Source of the DNA: Amblyornis subalaris
Lineage: Eukaryota; Chordata; Aves; Passeriformes; Ptilonorhynchidae
Length of the DNA: 64,000 nt
Assembly (NCBI GenBank): GCA_018881555.1
Contig: JACAXG010000105.1
Location: forward strand, 984,963-1,048,962
Direction of reading: 5' to 3'
Under the pieces are notes generated by a model, which made no database searches, was not told the DNA's origin, and saw nothing but the letters and a program-made list of their open reading frames with translations. The position numbers and the translations under genes were made by a program. The first letter of the stretch is position 1. The number at the start of each line of letters is the position of its first letter. Positions 1 to 13,000 of this stretch are shown here, piece by piece.

Positions 1-2191
1 CTTGTAGTACAGTGAGGTTTCAATAAAATTTATTATCCTATTTTAGGATACGTATAAATATCTTAAATAAAACTCTGGCATCAACATCAAAGAACTAAAA
101 TATGTCTTCTGTTCTCTCCAGCTTTTCCATATTTTATGTGCTTGATATTAATGTGAATGTGATATTCAAACTTAATAAATGTATGGCAAAGGGAAAAGTA
201 AATGTCAATAATCTTCATTGAACATTTTTATTAAATGCTTGTTTTATAAAAAGATATCTTGAAGTTAAGAGATGCTGTAAATGCTCTGTGCCACCATTAT
301 GTAGTTCTGTAAGTTACAAATCTATTTATAATCCTCTATAGAATATTTTAAAGGAAGTTATTCCTATATATTAATAAAAATCATTAGTGTATTAATATTG
401 CCCTTATTGCTGAAAGCTCTTTCAGTTATCTGCTTCTGACAGCTTTAAATTGTACATGCAGTGTGTGCACAATGAATAAACCTGTCCTAAAAGAAAGGAT
501 GTTTTACTTTTTCTATTTTGTTAAATCAAAACATGTAATAATTGAAACATTTTCTACTTGTTTCTGATATTTCCAATTAAATTCTAAGAGCTCTCTTAAT
601 GAAAGGACGTGATTTCTCTGTGTTAAAGTTCTCCACAATACACATAATCTGTGTACTAAGAAACTTTTTATCTACATCATCTGTATGAAAAAAATCTAAC
701 CCACATGCAATGACTCTTCCTAGGACTAGTATTCAGTTTTCTCTTCTAGGAGAGACTGATGCAGCAGCCATGGATTATGCCATCAGCCTCTGTAAGTGAG
801 ATTCAGATCACTAGGAGAATGATTCCTGGGGCTGTAAACTCCATCCTTTTGTTTCCTTCCCTGCGTGGTTCTAATTCAAGTCATTTAGTAGGGTAGCATC
901 TGCAGGGAATTGGGTACTCTATCCACAACTTCCAACTCCTCCAAATGTCAGGCAACATGGGTGGCTCTGGCTTAAAGGGTGCTGGGTACAGCAACCAGAG
1001 AAATGTTTCATTTCACACTTTAGAAAGCACTATAAATAGCAATAGTTCAGTAACTCTCACTGCCTGCCGTGCAGTCCTTGGTGAACACAAATGTCCCCTC
1101 AGCAATAACGGGAAGAGATATGCCAAGAACCAACACTCACATGCATCCACCAGCTCCCCTCGGAGCTACTCACCTCAGTGCTGCAGTGGGCCCTTCAGCT
1201 TCAGTGAATCTAGTCCAAGATATGTTTGAAATCACAAGCAGTTTATGGGCTGCTTTGGCAAGCATGCTGGATAACAGTTCCCTCAGTGATGTACACCAGA
1301 TTATAGATGTTGTAACTTTGAAATAGAGTGTGCATGGTTTTCCCTTCCACAGTTTTGACTTAGCTGGTGCAGGGCTTTGCTTTGTGACTTGGTCAGTAGC
1401 TTCTGGAAGCACTAGATTGCCCTCTTCACCATTTTCCTCATCTCGCTTTGCATTTCTCATTTATTTCCAGTACTTGCAAAATCAGTACAGATAAGCTAGG
1501 GCCCACCTTCTCCAAACTTTACCAGGCGGCACCTCTGCAAACAGCAGTTAGCATGGCCAGCTAGTACCCAGCCAATTCACACCTTCTTAGGTTTCCTTCT
1601 AAGTTCTTTTTTTGAAAGTCAAAATTCATGGTGTTTTCCCTAATCTGTTAAAAACTGTATCCTTCAAATCAAAGTGGAGCATTAAGAGATGCCTCTTACA
1701 CTTCCTGATGCACCTGACTAGTCCCCAAAACAGTCCTGCTNTCCTCCATGAGTTTATGCATGAGTGGATTGGCATGATTAGCTGTTCTTAACTGCCAGAG
1801 AGAGCGTTTTAAATTCAGAATTAGCAACAATGCAATAATTAGGCTTTAGTTCTCATGAATTTTAGTGGATATGAAATTTCAGGCCACATGTAAAGAAGGG
1901 TTTAAACACTTAAAGGAGAATTCAGGCGAACTAAAGTGCACACGACTGTGATTCTGAAAGCTACCACTGCCTGAGCCCTGAAAGCCATCCACACTTTGAA
2001 CCAGCTTCCTGGCTGAGGTCCTGCAGAGCTCAGACCAGAGGTACAGAGCTGCCTCTGCCACTCCCCACCAGCACCTTGATCCTGGCAAGACTGAACAGCT
2101 TGATGTCCTTCTCTTAACTCTGTTGACTGAGAAGCTACGTGTCCTGATGTCTTTCTCCAGGAGGGCTTCCCAGGAATGGAGAACTCACATT
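1..2191 (+). other. KCND2 intron 1, distal part, no recognised element
   Basis: AT-rich non-coding sequence. The first 700 bases are about two-thirds A+T with several AATAAA-like words, as expected by chance at this composition. Open frames at 945-1326 and 1879-2195 are under 100 codons, overlap on opposite strands and resemble no family I know. Nothing else is supported. Confidence 0.6.
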
Positions 2192-2480
2192 TCATAGAAT
2201 CATAGAATCATAAAATCATTAAGGTTGGAAAAGATCTCTGAGACCTCCAAGTCCAATCATTAACCTAACACTGCCAAGTCCACCTCTAAACCATGTCCCT
2301 AAGCACTACACCCACATTTCCAGAGACAGTGATTTCACCACTTCCCTGGGCAGCCTGTGTAAATGCTTGACCACTCTTTTAGTGACGAAATTTTTCCAAT
2401 ATCCAATCTAAACCTTCCCTGGCAGAACTTGATACCATTTCCACTTCTTCTATCACTTGCTACCTGGAAGAAAAGAGCAA
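2192..2480 (-). mobile_element. CR1 LINE, 3'-terminal fragment
   Basis: The + strand starts with reverse-complemented CR1 3' octamers (CATAGAATCATAGAATCATA) followed by the usual AAGGTTGGAAAAGATCTCTGAGA block. It then runs through 'CCAAGTCCAATCATTAACC', 'CATGTCCCTAAGCACTACA' and the 'CACCACTTCCCTGGGCAGCC' stretch to about 2480, where similarity fades. This is a 5'-truncated CR1 copy inserted antisense to KCND2. No coding capacity remains. The LTR that follows begins only 36 bases further on. Confidence 0.9.
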
Positions 2481-2510
2481 GCCTTGTTTTCATAATCTTT
2501 TTTTTTCAAA

Positions 2511-3181
2511 CATGATGTGCTGGTTTGACTGTAAACCATCAGGGGAAATTAACCCCACACAAATACCTCAAGAGAGATTTTAGGTCAATATTACAATTTT
2601 AATAGAAAGGTTAAAATAAATGCAGGAATACAGAAACACTGGCCTAAACCAACAGAGTCATGGTACAGTCCTGTTGAAGGTCTGGAACTCTGGTTGTCCA
2701 GTGGTGTAGAAAGGTCTGGTCCTCTTGTTGTCCAGTGATTGCAGTGCTGTTGAAAGTCGTCGTCCTGAAGAAAGGCCTGCTCCTCCGGGTATCCAGTGGT
2801 CTGGTTGTCCAGTGGTGGTTACTCTCAATCTCCAAACCTGTTTTTATGTGGTGTTTCTTGGCTGATACCTCCCCGAGGGCTGGGGATTTTCACAATGGAA
2901 TGAGATGTTTCTGAAGTTCTATTGGTGGGTGCTTATCCAGTTTGGTAAAGGGCCATTAGCAGAGATAATCCACTCAGAATGGGTGGTGCTTGCTGCTGCC
3001 GCCCGGGTAAGTTATCATAGTTGAGATAAGAAACACTACCCCACCTCACATGATCTGCCTGGACTCGGTCATAGCCTCAGGGACCAGGTGTGTAACCAAC
3101 TGCTGTGAACGACCCATCTTATCAAGGAATTATGTGGGTGGTGATAGAATACATGCTTTTTGGTTAACCCAGGACACATGA
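2511..3181 (-). mobile_element. Solo LTR of an avian endogenous retrovirus, with 5-bp target duplication
   Basis: The LTR body is 2516-3176 (661 bases). It starts TGTGCTGG and ends CCAGGACA, so it has the TG...CA termini of retroviral LTRs. CATGA stands immediately outside both ends (2511-2515 and 3177-3181), a perfect 5-base target-site duplication. Read on the minus strand the LTR begins TGTCCTGGGTTAACC. An ATTAAA-type polyadenylation word lies near the far end (complement of TTTAAT at about 2599), so the element is antisense to KCND2. No gag, pol or env sequence is present, so this is an LTR left after recombination. Minus strand is inferred from the position of the polyadenylation word. 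The family name cannot be assigned by eye. Confidence 0.85.
2688..2820. repeat. Repeated TTGTCCAGTGG-like motif inside the solo LTR
   Basis: Four imperfect copies of a GGTTGTCCAGTGGT motif occur near 2692, 2727, 2789 and 2803, separated by CTGGTCCTC-type spacers. They look like a degenerate internal tandem array of the LTR. They also explain the short open frame on the minus strand here, which is rich in repeated Trp-Thr-Thr. Confidence 0.6.
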
Positions 3182-6100
3182 GCAAGTTGTGCTCTTTCAT
3201 TCCTCAACTCTGGTCATGAATGGTTAANACTCTCACAGATTCATAAGAGATGAAGCATTTATTGGTTCTCACCTTTTGGCTGTGGCGATTCTCTCCCATG
3301 TCGTTGGAAAGGGTGTGAAAGCAATGGTTGACATTAACACTGTTAGGCCATTCTTTTCAGTTGGTGCTAGAGATTCATTCATTCACCTGTGGGTGGGATA
3401 TGACTAGCACAAAGAGCATGAACAGCCCCAGGGTCTAGAGCAGAAATCCCAGTTCTCAGGTGAACATCTNGCTGAATTGCTTCCCTTAGCCTCCTCTGTA
3501 AATCTGCGAGTCCTAAACAGCTTCCTCAACAGGAACAGAAAGAGTGAATCATGTCATATTATTTCCTTTATATATGACAGTGCATTTCTACTTTTTATTC
3601 ATGGTGAATGATTGTGCAAAAAATATAAGAATCCAAACTACAAAATCTGCATCTGCATTCAGGACAAGCTTCTGGGCCATCAGTCTTGCCTGGACAGAGC
3701 TGCCTGCAAGAGGAGACTGAAAATCTTCAAGATTCAGGATTTCCTCCTGCATTTTTCTAAAGTCTATCTCTGGCCTTGGTTGGTCCCAGGTTGGGGTGCA
3801 TCATTCTCCCTATACACATTGTAAGTGCTGGACCTTGTGGCATAAAGTCTTCTTGGATGCTACACTATCATGCCAAAATTAAGTTTTATGATTTTACTTT
3901 TCCTTTCTGATTTTAGTCTGTAATGCTTATAAATTTCCCTGCAGCAAAATCTCTATTTTCCCCCACATTATCCTTCTATATCCTAGCTAAAGATTTGGTT
4001 CCTGTAGCATGTCATAATATCAGCAAATAAGTACAACTTTTTCAGTCATTGATTGATGATTCTAGTGGTTGACTTGAAGCACAGCACCGGGGCCTGCCTG
4101 TCAGCAGCTGAGTTCTGAGCATTTTCTGAAAATCAGATCTCTCAGTCTCCAACTATATCTCTACTTTTCCATTTTTTTGAGCTTAGCTTGACTGGCATGG
4201 GTGAACTCTCAGACTCCCCAAAGTCAGCAGCAGTTCTGCCATTGATTTTGAATTGTCATATAAATCTTTGTCATGAGTATACAAAGCCAATGGAAAAGTC
4301 AGAATATGGTGGCTGCCTATCCCACATTCTCGGACTTTCTGTTCCAGTAATGTATATTGAAGTTTGGTTCCATTCTGATATGGAACTTCAAAATGAAGGT
4401 AACTGTGGAAACAGTGAAAACTGACAAGTGAGATGGCATCAGGGAGATCAGGTTACATAACCACACAATATAAGCAGAAAAGTCATTTAACCTATTTTCT
4501 CTGAGAAGTCGACACTGTTTGCAACTTAGACTGTTTACCTACCACTTTCTATTAACTTTAAACTAAGTGATTTTCTAATTTAGCAGATTGCCTTGAAGCC
4601 TCCTACTGGCTTTCTAGTAAGCTTGATCTTTTATTAGCTGCAGCACTTTGTGATATTCATTATACATTAATTTAAATTTACATTTTTAGATTTCAGAAGT
4701 ATGTTCATATTAGCATTCTTTTTTACTAGCAAATAGCAGAATAATTAACATAGAATATTTGATCTCATTAATAGAATTCATGTTTGAGCTTTTGAGGCAA
4801 AGCTCATAAAAAAAAGCAGTGAAAAAATGGTAAAATATTATTCTCTTGATATGTTCAAGACACTTTGGTTGGTGTATCCTTTTATGTTGCTTTATGTTCA
4901 TTTTACCAGAAATGCATCCTTATCTACCCTTTCATGTTAATGGAGTTTTTTATTCTACCAGAATTGACAGTTTGAATGTAAAAGTGGTAACACTTTTCTT
5001 AGTGTTCTAATGTTAAAACCCAGGAATTTTTCCTTGCTAAGGTTATACTGTGTTTACTCCTGTAAAATTCTACTAAAGAAGCCTATTTCTTCAACAAAGA
5101 CCTAGAGGAATATACTGAGCCAAGTGTGTTTAACATTTTTTACATAAGTCTGTGACTTTTTATAAAATGTACACTGTCTCTCTCCAATGCAGGCAATTGC
5201 CTTTCATTTGGGAGATGAGCGGAATTTGCTCATCAGCATTTAGTGTTTGAATCCAAGAGGGAAATGGACAGCATCCTCACAGTTTCTCAGCAGATGTTGG
5301 ATAGACACATAATCTCAGGTTAGAAAAGACAGGCAAAGGAAATCCTCAGTAGGATTGCTAAATCTGGGCTAAATGCAAATGGTGAAGCGAAGTGCTTTTT
5401 AGAGGCAATTCACCTGGAAAAGGTGCTGGTGGATACAGCCAGGGTGTGCCCAGAATGGTGGTAGTCTTACATAGGTGAGGCCATATGTTTGCCAAAAGGG
5501 TCTATAATTGTGTGTGACGTCCCTGCCCCGAGGTGTTAGTTTCTGGCAATGAAATGACTGCCAGAATATGCGTCTGCACTCAGCGAGTTCTGTGCAGAGT
5601 CTGGCAGGCTGATTCAAACTGCTGTGGCAGAGGCTTGGGTAAGCTGCCAGNGAGTGCACTGAGGAGCACTTACATGCTGCATCCCAGCCATTCGGCTTTG
5701 GAGACAGTAACCTCTGGCAACAGAAAGGGAACAGGGAACCACAGGGGAAATAACACTAACTACCAGAGTTATTTCAGCAGCCTAGGACTGCCTGTGGCCT
5801 AACACATTAATTAGTCTTGCTCCTGTATTTTCTGAGTGGTAGATTTGCAAAGAAAATTACGTGTGAAAAGAAATCCTTACGTTTTTAATATAGGGAAATA
5901 ATTTGGTTGACATGATTTCCTACTGTTGTCTGCATTAGGAACTACCACAGCAGGTGAGCAGTTCCAAGAGAGACTGTAGAGCAAACTACTGCAGCTTGGA
6001 GCTGTTCACTGGGCTCACTGGCACAGAAGGCTTCAGCCAGCTATGCTGATGGTCAGTAACTCTGAGAGCAACCTCGAATGAAAGGGCACCAGGGGTATTT

Positions 6101-6992
6101 TCAGAAATGTCTGCAGAAAGAACTAGAATTAAAAGTTGAAGATAGGCTTTGGTATGTGCAGCACCTCCCTCTCTATGGTCTAGGGTGCTTAACAAAGTAT
6201 GGGTGGATGGGGTATCAGTTTTCCCTTTGTTCCTGACTGAAAAATAAAAGGATTTCAACCTTTGCTCTAGTAAAAAAGTCTGAATTTATTATGCAAAAGA
6301 TCTTCATAAAGTCCTCTTCTATGGAGGGAACAGATTATTCTCTTGTGACATCAGTCCATGCTGCTCTGAAAGAATCCAATTAGTTGTTGAGTTTGAGGAA
6401 TAATACAAAAGGAAGTCATTGTGGAAATCCAGATCCTTCAACCAAGGTGCTCTGCAAACTGAATAAAGCACCCCTCTGTTCTGTAGGAGCACTCTGCTAC
6501 AGGTTACAGCCTCATATTAGACTTCCTGATTTGACAGGCCCTGCTGGCACCAAAACAGAGCTTCACGACTAAACCATTTCTGATAAAATTCATCATTAAT
6601 ACAGACTTCCAAACATTTTATTATTTTCCATTTGGTCTGAAACATGATGGTCAAAGGCACAACAGCTGCTGCTAGCAGTTACATTTGTCAATTCCCTCTC
6701 CTACCTCTGCCACTAAAAAGAAAAATAAAATATAAAGCCAAAAATTCCCCCACCCAGTTACCTTAGGAAAAGTAGTTGACAAAGAACGTCCGAGTTCACC
6801 TGAAACTGGAAAAAGAGGGGATGAATCACGTGATTATATACTGGAAGTTTGTATTTTTTTGAAAGAGTGTAATGTTTTGGGGGGGTTGTTTACTTCAAGC
6901 TATAAGAAACATTACCATTTCTTGGTCTTATAAAGCTTCTGGGTTTTAATAATGGCTGAAAGACATCTCAGCTCTGTGCTGAGACTTAAAAT

Positions 6993-7034
6993 AGTCAGCT
7001 GGGTAGCTGGTTAGCTAGTTAGTCAGGTAGCTGC
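6993..7034. repeat. Imperfect short tandem repeat (GTTAGCTG-like)
   Basis: Roughly 8-base units such as GTCAGCTG, GGTAGCTG, GTTAGCTA, GTTAGTCA and GGTAGCTG follow each other directly. It is cryptically simple sequence with no other sign of function. Confidence 0.5.
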
Positions 7035-10000
7035 TCTGCTGTTATGTTTGTCACACTGCTGTGGAAGAAAGGTACCTTCAGGGCTTCAGTTCTAAACTGC
7101 AGAGTGGGTCAGCTTGGTGAAAACCTGTTTCTATATTCTGGCTCCAAACTCTTCTCATAAAGTGCCAAAAGGTGTGTTCTAATTCTTAAATGTCACATGG
7201 ATAAGTATGCCTCTGGATATTCCATGGCTTTAAGTGCATTTTGAGTTAAATTGTTTGTAACCAGGACAAGCAGACATTTGGAGTTGGAGTTTTATGTGTT
7301 TCGCACTCCCATTTAGTATAATTCTCTCTGAGCCTTTTTGAGTTTTATTGGTCAAACCAGATGCATACTGTAGAATAGATTAAAATAAGTAGTTTTGCAG
7401 CTAAAATTACTTTACCAGCCATGATTTAAGTTTTGTAAGCTACAGTTTTTGTGACTGCTTTAAGTGAATACTAATTTTCTTCATAAGGACTTATGAACAC
7501 TTATCAGCATTACTTTTTCTAAATGAAGTTAGATGATTGGGTTTTGATGAACAGCAGATTCACTCCAAAATATGAAGAGCCCAGAACTCTTCTCTAAATC
7601 AAGTTGAATTTAGCCAAACATACAGGTCAAAAATGTTGGGTAGAATTTTCAAAAATATCAGGGTTTTTTTTCACCAGTTCTTAAGAATAAATATATTCCA
7701 ATACGAATATTTTAATTGACATATTATTTAAATAAATAATAAAGGTTTCAAAAACCTTTTATAACACAAACACAAAATTAATTAAATAATTCTGTAGATT
7801 TTTTCAAGTTTATTTAAAATTATATATTTCTTTCTTTTTCATCATATCCAGCTTTTCCAGATATATCTCATTTCAATCAAAACCAAACTAGTTTTTATCT
7901 ACCTGGCAAAAATCACCTACGTGTATTTCTTATTGTAACTTTAGTAACTGTCCCTGCATATATATTTTCATTCTTAGTAAGCATAAGTGATCATTAATGT
8001 CTCTATCTGAGATATTTCTATGTATTTATGGGGAAAACTATATATATTACATAACTATAAAACTATAAAACTATTTTTTTATTGTACAGTAAGAATAATT
8101 TGTAAATTCACTATATTATCTTTTTTTTCTGCAGCATGTCATTGAACTGCAACTACTTTATTCCAAAATGCATAATCAGCTGTTTAAAATAGAAAAATAC
8201 AAGAGGAATGATTCTTATTTTTGATAACATGAATGAGGCATCATAATCAACATGAAAATTTCTGTATAAAGAATCTGTGTAAGCAACTAGATCAAGTAGA
8301 CACTAGTCATTTACACACCAACTCTTATTCAGGATTGCATTCCTAACTATGCCTTAGAAACACATAATTATTATGCCAATGCAATTACTTCTTCCTTGAG
8401 GATGTGGTAGGAGCAGTACTGATAATAAGGTATTCCATAAAGAAGCACATGCTTCATGGAGAAATGCTTCGTATTTTTATGTCTCCTGAAAGAAATTGAT
8501 GCAAGTACCAGGAGAAAGGTTGTAGAGTCCCAATGGTTTTTATTATGATTATTATTAAAATTTGACCAAGATATAATGAATTTTAATTTTGTGCAAGAAA
8601 GGAATCACACTGTTGTGCCTACTGTGTCATCATTGTACNTTGTTGAAAGAGCATACCAGCATCTATCAGAGATTAGTTAAATGTTTATGTGTCCAATACA
8701 ACAATTCAAATATAATTCAAACTGCTCCAGGTTTTAGTAAATTTCATGACTGCAGTGACCAGAGAAGCCAGCAGTAAACCACATTTAATCTAGTAGTTTG
8801 GTTTTGCTTAGCAAGATGAGTGGGATATGTTGGTTGTGAACCTCCAAATCTGCAGTATTTTCTAAGAGCTGAATAACATCATGCACTATTCATAAAGGGA
8901 AAGAAGAGTTCAGAAAAACTATTTCCTCCCCTTTAAACTAGTGGAGGTGAAAATTTTCCTAAAAAACTTCTCAAGAGTTTCTTATCTCTACAAGTCTCCT
9001 GCCTGCCTTCAGTCAACACGTTTGTTAGCTTCTCTTGGAAGGTATCCAGGGGTAGGTGTGTGGTCTGAAAATCTGCTGGAGTGGAATTTCCAGCAACATA
9101 AACTGCTTGTTATTTCCTTTCCCTGTAAGGGCTTGAAAAAAGCCAGCTTGGCTTGGAAAACTGGACTAGAAGTGCCTGAGTGTACCCTGAGTACAACTGG
9201 AGAATCGGAACATGCACAGAAGCACCTCCCCTGCAGAGCCCTGGCCATGCTGAGAGGTGACCTTTCTTTCAGCATAAGATTGATGGAAAATGTGTTGTAC
9301 TCTACCCAGAAAACCAAATTGAGGAGGTCATGCTAAGGGAAGAAGGGGAGATATTCATCTGTTATAGTTCAATATATATTAGCTGGATAATATCTGTGCC
9401 AGCAGTACTCAGTGTAGCTCACAAGTTTGTACTGGCTTCCTGGAAAAAGACTAATGTTAAATGACCTTAGCTGTACTTTAATCCCATAGATGGTTGTGCC
9501 TATTCCATGCAACTTTCTCAGAAACAGCTTGCATTCCTGCGCCTTGTTTGAGTATGCATTTCTTTTCTTTTTTTTTCCTTTGTTATTTGTAGGTCTTTTT
9601 CATTCTGTTGCTATTATACTCTAACCTCTTGTCATAAACATCATTCTCTGATACATAGCACATACTTAATTTTATCTCATATTAGCTACAATTTATTACA
9701 ACTCAAACAAATGTAATTCCTATTTATATGACATGTGACATCTTCAACAGCAACACATTTTCCAGTAAGTTTTTTTCAACCACATAAAATTAAAACTTTA
9801 CTATTCCAGCTCTTATTACAAGAATTCTCTCTAGCTACTTAAAAAATATTAATTTCCTACTGGATTCATGACAGACCATAATTCAGATGGGTTCCTCAAA
9901 CTGACACTGGCATTTCTGATTCCAAGGGTATGTCAATCACAAACACANGTTCTCTGATTAACATTACCATTTACTTTAATACATACTTTTTATTATTGTC

Positions 10001-13000
10001 TGTGGGTATTATAGGAGTGCCTGAAGCCAGGCTAGTATTCAATGAGCTGTTGTACAAAATGGGAGCAAACCACAACCCTTGCCTCTTAAAATCTGAGGCT
10101 GTAAATCAGAAATGCATGTAAGTGTCTAAGAAGATTTTCTCTCTTCAGAAAAGCACTTAGGCAAATAATTTCAATATGTAAAAGGAGGTTCTTAGCATGG
10201 AATTATTTCTTGATTAAATCCCTGAAATTATAAACCTTAGATAATATTTCTTGCATGGTTGGAATAATTCCTTTATTATTTTACAGTGCTCTGTATCTCA
10301 GTAAAGGTACATGCATTTGAGAAAATTTAATGTAAGGGGTTAGTGATATCATGTCTGCCATGTTTCTTATTGCTATGAAAATCCTTAATAATTCACAATG
10401 CAGACTAAAGTACAGATCACTTCACTTACATTAACCTATTCAGCTTCTTGATGAATAAAGTTGTAAAGGTACTGTTCTGACCCTCTTAATTTTATAAGCC
10501 ACAAAGGATTGTTTTTATTGCCAATTTATTGTTAATTGACATGGTATTTTTATTTTTATATGTTTTTACCTATGACTTAGGTTCATCACTTGATAAAGTG
10601 TATTCCTTTCAATGAAGATTTAATTATTTTGTATTAATTTTTTCATAGCATTATGCTACTGAGGAACTTCACTGCTCATTTATATTTTTATGTGACTAAA
10701 CATTTGCATTTAATAGCTTTCGAAAGGCAAGTTCACAGCTACTCTAATTAATAACAATGATATAGTGTGGATTTTATAGCAAATTAACTGTCCAGCCACA
10801 AGGCTGAACAACAATAACATAAAAGTTACGGTGCATGCTTCATTCCAAAACTAACTTAGAGAGAAGAAATAGATTGCAAATACACTACATTAAATTATTC
10901 CTCCATAAATTAAGCTTGCTTCTCATTTACAAATTTATATCAGGAGTATCTATCTTAGTTAAAAACCATTCTAAGTATTAGTTACAGAACACAGAAAGAG
11001 GAGGGCAGAACAGTAGTGTTTCCTTACTTGTTTAAAAATACTAATCATATCACTTATGTCACTGTTATACTTTTGTGGAACATATGCCTATAAACACCCA
11101 TTGTTCTCAGTTTTCTCAGAAGAGCTTACAACAGTTTGTAATCAGTATGCAGCACTTCTGCAAACTAGAACTCATGTTGACCAAAAAAATTCATAATTAG
11201 CTTTTCTCAGTATTTTCTAGTGTATTCAGCAAAATTTGACTTCTAAATACCAGTCATTGAAGAGTTACTTTTGTATTTTGTATTCAAAGATTTGAAAAGT
11301 AGAAACTACTGGGTTAAAATGCCCAAACCACTCTAATTCTCACTCACACAGAGGCAGAGATATTCTGAGCATACATATTCCTTCCTCCTACTCCTTTCCA
11401 TCTTGTTGTGAGAGAAAATGGAAGTGATGACTAAGGTCCTGACTAATGGAAAAAGAAACAGGGAAATCCCAGGATAAATCCCAGTTGCTATGAGTAAAGC
11501 AAGGAGAAGAGCTCACCTATCTTAGGTGATGTCAGGGCACTGCTTCTTGATACCTTCATCAGAGAGAGGGACTGAGCTGGGACATCCCAAGGATGATAGG
11601 AAATCACAGAAATCACAGCTTGAGAAAGGAATTGTAAAGCATTTGGTACATAGATGCAGACTGTGATGACTTCACACTTCTCTGTGTTTTCAAACAGACT
11701 GGATCAAATATGTACTTTGAATTTTTTTGCTTTGGTTGCTCTAACAATGCAAAACACTACTTTCCATGATATACCAAGGCATTTTTGCTATTCTAAATTG
11801 ATGAAACTCCTCATTAAGTAATTTTATTATTATAGAGTATTTTGGCAGTGCAACACTAGGAGAAACACAACAGATTTGAGTAATAAAGCTTTCTTCATAA
11901 TGTTTTTAACAGCTTTTGTTCCTTGAGGGCATGAGGAAAAGGTGTTGCATATGTATGCAGTTTTGGTGCCAATAAAGATGAAATAAAATTAGTTAAAAAC
12001 CTAGGGAATACAGAATTTTTATGGAGCACTTTTACTATTCAAAAAAATACTACAGTAATATCGTTTCCGTTCCTATTTATATTAATTGAGTAACAGATTG
12101 TTTCATATGGGTTCTTTAAAAGATTTATTTTTCCAAAACTCATCCAAAGCAAAGAGCAAGACAGATGGAATGTGCTATAATTTTATACTGCTCTGTAGTT
12201 TAAAAACAGTCTGTTGACAGAAACCCGGTAGGATTAACACAACCCCCAAATTTGTAGAGACCCCACTGAATTGCTCTAAATGTAAGAAAAGGTCATGGTG
12301 GATTAACCAATATTTGTGATTCGGTAACTTGCTCCAGATAAACCAAGAAGCCCATGAAAACATTCAGATATCGAGCCTGGCACAGCAGATGTGTTTTTTA
12401 CAAAGTCTGTTCTCCCTAGGGTCCCTCTGCAGGAGATGGAAAAATAATCTTCTTCCAAGGACTAACTTCAACTACTCAATATCCTATTCTGAATCTTTTG
12501 GTTTCTGAATCTCACAAAGATGGGGATAATACTCTCTTCCACTGAGAACTGTCCTACAAGAAGTTACTTGTCTATTTAATATTTAGATAGGAATTCATAA
12601 AGGGTCATTTGAGCAGAAAAGAACATCTCTACTCAGCATAAGTTACTATAAAGTGCTTTAGTCCCTCAAAAGCTAACTCATATTAATTTTAACTACTGAG
12701 TGTCCTTAGTGACTTCAGTTGTATAACATGTGTCATATTAAGCCATGCAGTTGTCTGCACCTTTGCTGCAGGAATAAGAATTGAAGTTGGTTCTGCACAT
12801 AGAGTGGACTAAAAGAAACATAAAATATTTTTTAAAATCAAATGAAATATAAAATGTCTTTGTTATAATTTCAGATTATTGGTAGATGTTTCCTCCCATT
12901 CTTCTCTCTGTCTTTCCTAATCATCCTTTGAGGGTGGAATAGCAGAAACAGAAAGTGCTGAGACAGTTCAGTTACAGCCTGGCAGGGAAGGTACAGACAT

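Noticed and set aside
8941..9336. 131-codon + strand open frame starting at a GTGGAGGTGAAA context (Met at 8941 region)
   Set aside because: The opposite strand is open for 102 codons over the same bases. It has no recognisable domain or splice context, and is consistent with chance.
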